NCBI GenBank assembly: GCA_006384855.1
Contig: VCJN01000945.1
Span: 265,954 to 329,953 of the forward strand
Source: Tetraselmis striata
Taxonomy: Eukaryota > Chlorophyta > Chlorodendrophyceae > Chlorodendrales > Chlorodendraceae
DNA length: 64,000 bases
Direction of reading: 5' to 3'
Both the position numbers and the translations under genes were made by a program. Shown piece by piece: positions 58,265-64,000 of the stretch. How positions within the stretch are numbered: the first letter of the stretch is position 1; each line of letters begins with the position of its first letter. The notes beneath the pieces were generated by a model. The model had not been told where the DNA came from. It was given only the letters and a program-made list of their open reading frames with translations, and did no database searches.

Positions 58265-58620
58265 GTGAAGACCACCCGCACCATTCTGCGCGTGGCCAAG
58301 GTGTACTCCACCGGGTGGCTCGACCTAGCGGGAGCGGGAGCAGACGCCCGCGAAATCACCGTGCAGAGTGAGCAGTGTGCTCCGTGCAATCTGTTTAACC
58401 TGATCCCTGCCCGCCGTGGCCCCGCACCTGAGGGCCATGCGTGTCAGGCGTGCGGCAGCAACAGTACGGCCGCGCCAATGGTGGTATGTAACAAGTGTGG
58501 CCAGCCGTGGCACACTTCCTACCACCCAACCGGGGTGGCCAATGTGGACCCAACGAGGAGTGGATCTGCAACACATGCCAGCCGGGACTGCCAGCTTCCA
58601 GCATGCCAGCTGCTGTCACG
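58265..58620 (+). pseudogene. PHD-finger module after integrase
   Basis: The frame contains GHACQACGSNSTAAPMVVC, then NKCGQPWHTSYHPTG, matching the first five ligands of a PHD finger (C-x2-C-x11-C-x2-C-x4-H). The last Cys pair (WICNTCQPG) is present at about 58560-58590, but one base out of frame. PHD fingers bind histone H3 tails. At the C-terminus of an integrase this would direct insertion to marked chromatin. A poly-G tract follows at 58638-58652. Confidence 0.7.
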
Positions 58621-58839
58621 ATGTTCCACAGCTACGGGGGGGGGGGGGGGGGGTAATACCATTTATGGCAGCATCCCCACTTTTTCCTTTTTCTTCGACT
58701 ACACTACGACAATTGTCATCGCGTGCGCGAGCGCCAGCGCGGAATGCGCGCGCATCGTACATCGCGCACGGCGGTACGGTGCAACTACGGGCTCCGTGTT
58801 TCCAGCACGTACGGGGCCCAAGCCACGGGTGTCGTAGCT

Positions 58840-60382
58840 CTACCGCTGCTCCATACATGAGTTCTACAAGCCATGACATGTGACGGCAAGGTGACTAGCC
58901 TGCGGATGCATCAGTGCCAGTCGGTACCTGTTTGTCCTGCAGTCACCAAGGATTGCCATGACGCCAGAGCCGGACAAGCCAAGACGACGTGACGATGATA
59001 GATGACATAGCTGGTGTTAGTACTTTATAGTATTTCAGTGATTACGCGCGCGAAGCCGTACGAGGGATAACAGCCATGTATCCCCGATGCGCGACGCGTT
59101 GCGAAGCATGTTTTGCAGTGTTGATGTTGACTTGTAGTATGTTATGACTTGGTCTAAAAAGAATCGTCACGAGGCCAGTGCGTGCGCCAGTACGCGCGCA
59201 CCGCACGGCTGAACTGGACGATATATAAGCGGGGCAGCTTATCGATCCAGTAGCCTTTTGTCTCTTGTTGACCCGCGAACTACCCTACAGCAGCTGTTGA
59301 CACTCATGACTTGGCAAGCACCCCGCTGCCCCCACCACTGTTTGTGACAATAATGGCATACTCTGTACGGGTACTGTATGATCGTAGCATCATTCATGTA
59401 CGAGTACCTGCTGCTGTATCGTATGTGTGCGCGCGTGTGTCACGCGCCACAATACGAGTACTGGTGGATGATGAATCATGAGATGAGTCCTACTGGTACC
59501 GGTACACTGTTCAGTAGAAGTTACGGGATAATACGCATGTGCGTACCCGTAGCGGGCATATATGTGTAATGCACCTGCCTCTGTAACATCAGTTGTATAC
59601 TTGTGTATAAACTGATGTGTCAACTACATGTGCGGAGGTCTCTAAGCGACGACCTCATGTTCGACACTTCAAGGCACGACTCTCCACGGTGACGCGCTTA
59701 GCAGTGCGCGTGCCGCTTGGTGGTGGCTAGCTGTGAGCTAGCCATACGCATAAATAGCGGCGGGTGGTGACAACGTTGTAACCATTGTTTCTTTCTTCTC
59801 TATTGCCTCTGTGTTTTCACGCCAGTCTTGCCTTTTGCGCGTGTGAGGGGCGAGACTGCCGCACTGGTCTCGGAGCTGTTGTTGCGCTCCTTATTCTAGC
59901 TTCCACTGCTCAACCTGCGATACCTCGACTGAGCAGTTCGACATGTCTGAGTCGATGACTTCTGCTGGCAAAAGCCGAGAGTAACTGCTCAACGAGGAAA
60001 GTTCAGTCGACATGTCGACTACTAAGGAAGGTCGCACGCTCTAGTCATATATCGCACCTAGCTGCACCAGTAGTTGCTGTACTGGACTGAACAGTAATTT
60101 AACCTATTTTGCGCCGTGGAATTCATTTTGCACCGTAGGGTTTGTTTATACCCTAGTTCCCGGGTTTACTATCAGTACTTAAGACTCACTGGTGATGTAG
60201 CTTGGGTTTGTAGACCTTGGGTGCAGTGCAGCATTCAACAGCATGAAGGCCAGCCGCGACGCATATCCAATGTTGGTTTTGGAGCATTTTGTCCAAAATG
60301 GGACAAGATGAGGCAATGAAATCAATATTTATTGTGATTATTACATCCAGCGGCTAGCTAGCCACAAGACGTTGCTGATAGT
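58840..60382. other. Spacer with promoter-like segments
   Basis: No gene is supported. Two TATA-like segments, ATATATAAGCGGGGC (about 59220) and CATAAATAGCGGC (about 59749), are each followed by pyrimidine-rich transcription-start-like sequence. They may belong to a solo LTR or a lost element. Short frames starting at 59943 (MSESMTSAGKSRE) and 60012 are too short to call. Confidence 0.35.
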
Positions 60383-63300
60383 TTATTCGTTGAGCATCCC
60401 CAACTCGAGCAAGTCCTTCTTCGTGGCTGCGTTAAACTTGACGACTCCGCCGGGTTTGCGTTGCGCTGGGGTGGTTGACATGACGTGGACGCAGTTGTTT
60501 CGTGGCTGGCTGATTTGCCACCCAGTTTGCGCATATGTCTTCACGACTTGGACGCTTTTACCGTACCACTTCTTTCTGACCATGGTGCCGTCCTCGTTGA
60601 ACACCTCTCGACTTCCCGACGCGTCGTGGATGGCCTTCGCGTACGATAGGGGGACGGCTTCAACAAGCTTCCAAGGAAGCGTCAGGCACTTCTCCCAGCT
60701 TGTGTCAACTGGCTTCTTCCCTCCTTTTGTCTGCGCGTACAACCATAGGGGCATGAGGGGTTTGCCCTTTGCATCGGCATGGAAGGGCTCGTATACGGCC
60801 ACGGTCAACGTGTCTTCGGTAGTCTCGCGCGACTTCACAAGCCCGATGACGAATCTCGACTCCCAATCACCAAGAGTTTCAGGACACTTGTCTTCCTCAT
60901 GCACCTAACGATGACCAAGACCGCGAGCTATGTTAGTCCCGAGCGAGACGCCACGCCATTTTTGTCCCAGCTGGGACAAAATAACAAGCAAGGTAGAAGA
61001 ACCAAATTGTTTTGTCCCGTAGAGGACAAAAATGACAAACAATGGGACTCACATCGGAGACGTCGATGACAACGAGGTTCGAGCCCTTTGCATCGCTGGG
61101 CGATGTGTTGTCATGAAGCCTCTCCTTGGCGCCGGCGTGAACTCCCCGGAAGGCGCTGTCATCTTGAAGCACTTGAGCACGAACCTCGGCTTCCACGCGA
61201 GCGGCTTCGGCATTGTTGAGGTCTGCGTTGGTAGCCATCGTGTGACGTGCCTCAGCAGGCGCGGTCTGCCCGTGCCCGCGCAAGAAGTCGTCAACTTCCT
61301 CTTTCCGTTGCGGCCAGAACCCGGAGAAAGCTGCCGAAGGAGCAGTTTGCATCTCATCCAAGTCGTCGAGCAGATTCTTCCAGCTCTCGCGCTCGACTGG
61401 GGAGAAGTGCCACTGGACCGCAAGGTCCGTGATGTACGACCTGACCTTCTTGAAATCATCCAAGTACCTCTGGACCTTCACCGCGTCGGGCTTCTTTTTG
61501 TCGCAGAGAGCGTACAAAAGGGGCCGGCCCGCACGAATCTCGGGCGTCCCAGTTGGCGCGCTCTTCAAGATATGCACGGGCTCAAAAAGCGGTGTGTTGG
61601 ACCACAAGGCGGTGCGCAACGAGCCGCCAGACGCGGCGGCGTCGTCACGGGTGAACTCGAATTTGTGCGGCTTACTGATGTCCTGAATGTGGTCTTGGAA
61701 ATGGGGCCTTAACCACTCAGAGAAGTCGAGGGAGAATGAGAGCTCAGCAATCTCCGGAGTGGGCGAGAATGCCTTCGCCACCAAGTCAAGAAAGGCCTCG
61801 ATTGTGTAGGCGGAGCTGCGAGATAGCGAAAGACTGATGCGGCTGAAGATCTGGTCAGCCCGTTCGTGAGTGTGCCCGACAGGCAAGAAGACCAAATGAA
61901 TGACGTCGCAGATGCCGATAGACACAAGCCAATTGCAGAGGGCCGCCACGTTCCTATTCTTGTTCTCCCTGACGGTGTTGTCCATCTGGATTCTGATGTA
62001 CGGAATCTTTCTACCACGGTGTTGAATCTCCTGCATCGCAAACCAGATTTCATCAGTCCAGGGCTACTGGACAACCACGGCGAACCTATCGGGAGGCTAA
62101 CGAGCTCACCTTCATGATCGTGATCCATATCAGAGTGCACGTCGTGGACGAATCGTGGGGGATGGTGTTGGTGTAGTAGTAGATGTCGTCCGGGCGGTAT
62201 CCGTCGTACTTCACACAGGTGAGGTGGTACTTGAGGAGCATGTCGGGCTTCACAGTCTTGGGGATGCGAACCCAGTGAGGCAGCAGGGTCTTCGCGGAGT
62301 CCATGCTATCAATTTCGAAGAAGAAGAAGTTTCCATGGCCAAGGCGCGACTGGAAGACGGCGTTGTTCAGATCCCTTCGTTCCTGGCGCACTCTCTCGAG
62401 GTGTACCTTCTGCTCAGCTCTGACCTGACGCCTCACCAGCTGTTGATGTTGACGGTGCACTTGACGTTCCTCTGGCGTCATGTCCTTTGTGCAAATCTCG
62501 CGAGCTTGGTCTCTGAGTGCTTTGCCCGCCGCGCATATGGGACAGTGGCTGAATCGCTTCACCTTCGGCGTGGTGACATCCGGGAAGTCTTCCTTCCAAG
62601 TCCGGCGGAAAGTGTCGAACGATGCGAGCTTCACTTCGCTCTCGGTAGCCAAATCTACAAAGGGGCAGGGGCATGATAGGTCGGTATACAAATAAGGTCT
62701 CAGACTGCGAGACAGAAAAGTTCGGTCTAAAGTGGGTCGAAATAATTATATCGGTAGTGGGTGAATAATCCTGTAATCAGCATGGCGAAACAATCTGTCA
62801 TCAGTGTGACGAAACGGTATGTCAGTAGTGGGACAAAACCGTCTCTCAGCAGTGGGACAAGACGTTCTCTCTGCAGGGGGACGATATCGGCTAATTATGT
62901 GGGAGAAATACTTATGTGGTCGGTGGGACGAAACGGTATGCCATGAGCGGTGCGAAACGTTCTGTCATCAGCGGGACGAAATCGGTCCGGCGTCGGTGGG
63001 ACTAAACGTTCTGGCGATAGCGGGACGAAACGGTTTGTCATCAGCGGGACGAAACGGTATGTCATCAGCGGGACGAAACGGTTTGTCATCAGTGGGACGA
63101 AACGGTATGCCATGAGCGGTGCGAAACGGTCTGTCATCAGCGGGACAAAACGATTTGTCATCAGCGGGACAAAACGGTTTGTCATCAGCGGGACGAAACG
63201 GTTTGTCATCAGCGGGACGAAACGGTTTGTCATCAGTGGGACGAAACGGTTTGTCATCAGTGGGACGAAACGGTTTGTCATCAGCGGGACAAAAACGGTA

Positions 63301-64000
63301 TGTAATTATCGGGACAAAACGGTCTGTCATCAGTGGGACAAAACGGTCTGTCATCAGTGGGACAAAACGGTTTGTCATCAGCGGGACGAAACGGTTTGTC
63401 ATGAGCGGGACGAAACGGTATGTCATCAGTGGGAAAAAATGGGCCTCACCGCGGAGAATGGCGTTGTCGTCCTCGGCCCACGACTTGTAGTAGTAGTAGA
63501 CGCAAATCTTGGTCATCCAGGGAGGTAGGTGCTTCTTGAAGGTCTCGCTGTTTCCGTCATGAAAAGGCATGATCTCGACGTGACCGAGGTCATCCGAGAA
63601 GAAGTGCTCGAGAAACATGCGCACATGCTCCCTCGGTCCGGATTGTCTGCTCTCGTATTGCTTGCGCTGCCTGATGTACGTGGGTTCGTTATCCACCACC
63701 GACCGCTGGATCACGAGACGTCTGTGTTTCGAGACCTGATGCAAGGCCTCCCACGCACGCCCACACGTGTAGATGGGGCCGCGATGATCGAAAGATCGCA
63801 AGTAGCCACCGTGATCGAACATGTAATCGAACTTGTCGGATGCCGACTCGTAGCCACCCCTGAGAACCTGAGCGAGCCGGTCAAAGGAGCGGTTCTGATT
63901 GCCCGAGTATACGGTCAACGCACGGTCCAACACGGCATCAACGAGGGCCTCTCCGCACTGTGTGTATAGCTTGTGCACGCACTTGCGCGAAACAGCATGA
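60383..64000 (-). CDS. DUF7869-type transposase-like protein, 5' end beyond the window
   Basis: Exons, minus strand: 64000-63450 (open to the edge), 62654-62110, 62063-61053 and 60904-60383, with GT-AG junctions and matching phases; at least about 740 codons are visible. Exon 2 has a CPIC Cys pair and an RNase-H-like first acidic site (FFFFEIDSMDSAKTLLPHW). Exon 3 has QMDNTVRENKNR and then PVGHTHERADQIFSRIS. This D...DNTxxENKN...GHTHxxxDxxFS pattern is what I know as the DUF7869 family, which resembles DDE/RNase-H-fold transposases and is widespread in algae and animals. A basic coiled-coil (EERQVHRQHQQLVRRQVRAE) lies between. The 62655-63449 intron is mostly a 24-bp minisatellite. Whether this is a host gene or a mobile element is unclear. 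Confidence 0.8.
60960..61031. repeat. Palindrome pair with GGGACAAAA arms
   Basis: A perfect 22-bp palindrome with arms TTTTGTCCCAG/CTGGGACAAAA at 60960-60981 and a near-palindrome TTTTGTCCCG...GGACAAAA at 61011-61030 lie in the last intron of the DUF7869-type gene. The arm resembles the minisatellite word GGGACGAAA and a similar pair at 60288-60305. Confidence 0.8.
62785..63440. repeat. 24-bp minisatellite in an intron
   Basis: Unit GGGACGAAACGGTTTGTCAT + CAGC, about 27 copies, near-perfect from 63000 to 63420 and degenerate to the left. As 24 is a multiple of 3, frames stay open on both strands (SGTKRFVI on plus, FVPLMTNR on minus), and the minus frame continues directly from the upstream exon. 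Confidence 0.95.

Larger units (their letters stand above)
51160..58620 (+). mobile_element. Decayed Ty3/gypsy retrotransposon with DNA methyltransferase and PHD modules
   Basis: Domain order: Gag-like (51187-52447), aspartic protease (about 53354-53660), cytosine-C5 methyltransferase-like (about 54130-55240), basic linker (55327-55600), RT (about 55800-56450), RNase H (about 56450-57011), integrase (57099-58088), PHD finger (about 58430-58600). RT before RNase H before integrase, the D-D-E spacing and the HHCC finger place it in Ty3/gypsy. Several frameshifts and stops, a poly-G tract (53829-53847) and a TIR element inserted at 52503-52981 show it is defective. I could not find matching LTRs near 50800-51160 and 58600-59800, so its exact ends are unknown. 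Confidence 0.85.

Noticed and set aside
61032-61712. A 226-codon plus frame antisense to the DUF7869-type gene
   Set aside because: It is the shadow of a long GC-rich exon. The minus strand has the recognisable motifs and splice phases.
62785-63440. A CRISPR array (regular 24-bp repeats)
   Set aside because: There are no spacers between units, the context is an intron-rich eukaryotic gene, and no cas genes are present. It is a minisatellite.

Overview
The window is nuclear DNA from a photosynthetic eukaryote, most likely a green alga (chlorophyte or streptophyte; I cannot name the species). The reasons are intron-rich genes with GT-AG splicing, a plastid-targeted thylakoid-lumen cyclophilin of the CYP38/TLP40 type, an algal-type septin, serine hydroxymethyltransferase, and a load of retroelements typical of algal genomes. 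Long poly(C)/poly(G) tracts of about 10-30 bases sit in many introns and spacers on both strands.

Host genes, left to right: a zeta-toxin-fold P-loop kinase gene (+, about 155-3898); an unrecognised eight-exon gene whose splice phases all agree (-, 8490-10353); the 13-exon CYP38-like gene (-, 24300-27370); a septin gene (-, about 28791-31150); a fragmented zinc-finger/Tudor-like gene candidate (+, 34086-35281); serine hydroxymethyltransferase (-, 41465-43024); and a DUF7869-type transposase-like gene running off the right edge (-, 60383-64000). Several of these carry single-base frame breaks in or next to short homopolymers, suggesting residual assembly indels or recent decay.

The rest is mostly mobile DNA. 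(1) Tyrosine-recombinase (YR) retroelements with split direct repeats, related to DIRS/PAT/Ngaro: two copies of one deleted family (17681-21054 on + and 47238-50786 on -), one nearly intact element carrying a Gag-like ORF plus a YR but no reverse transcriptase (44020-about 47212, +), and an old relative (31880-32990, -). (2) A decayed Ty3/gypsy element (51160-58620, +). It encodes gag, protease, a cytosine-C5 DNA methyltransferase-like domain, RT, RNase H, integrase and a C-terminal PHD finger. (3) Three families of terminal-inverted-repeat elements without transposase: three copies of a 1.35-1.48 kb family, one pogo-like element of about 910 bp, and two copies of a family of about 480 bp, one of which sits inside the gypsy element.

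The most interesting object is the gypsy element. A DNA-methyltransferase module (motifs I, IV, VI and IX recognisable) lies between protease and RT, and a PHD finger follows the integrase. Together they suggest a retrotransposon family that once both read and wrote chromatin marks. In this copy the methyltransferase is dead: frames are broken and the catalytic Cys of motif IV reads Phe. The second notable object is the Gag+YR element with identical 187-bp repeats and no RT.
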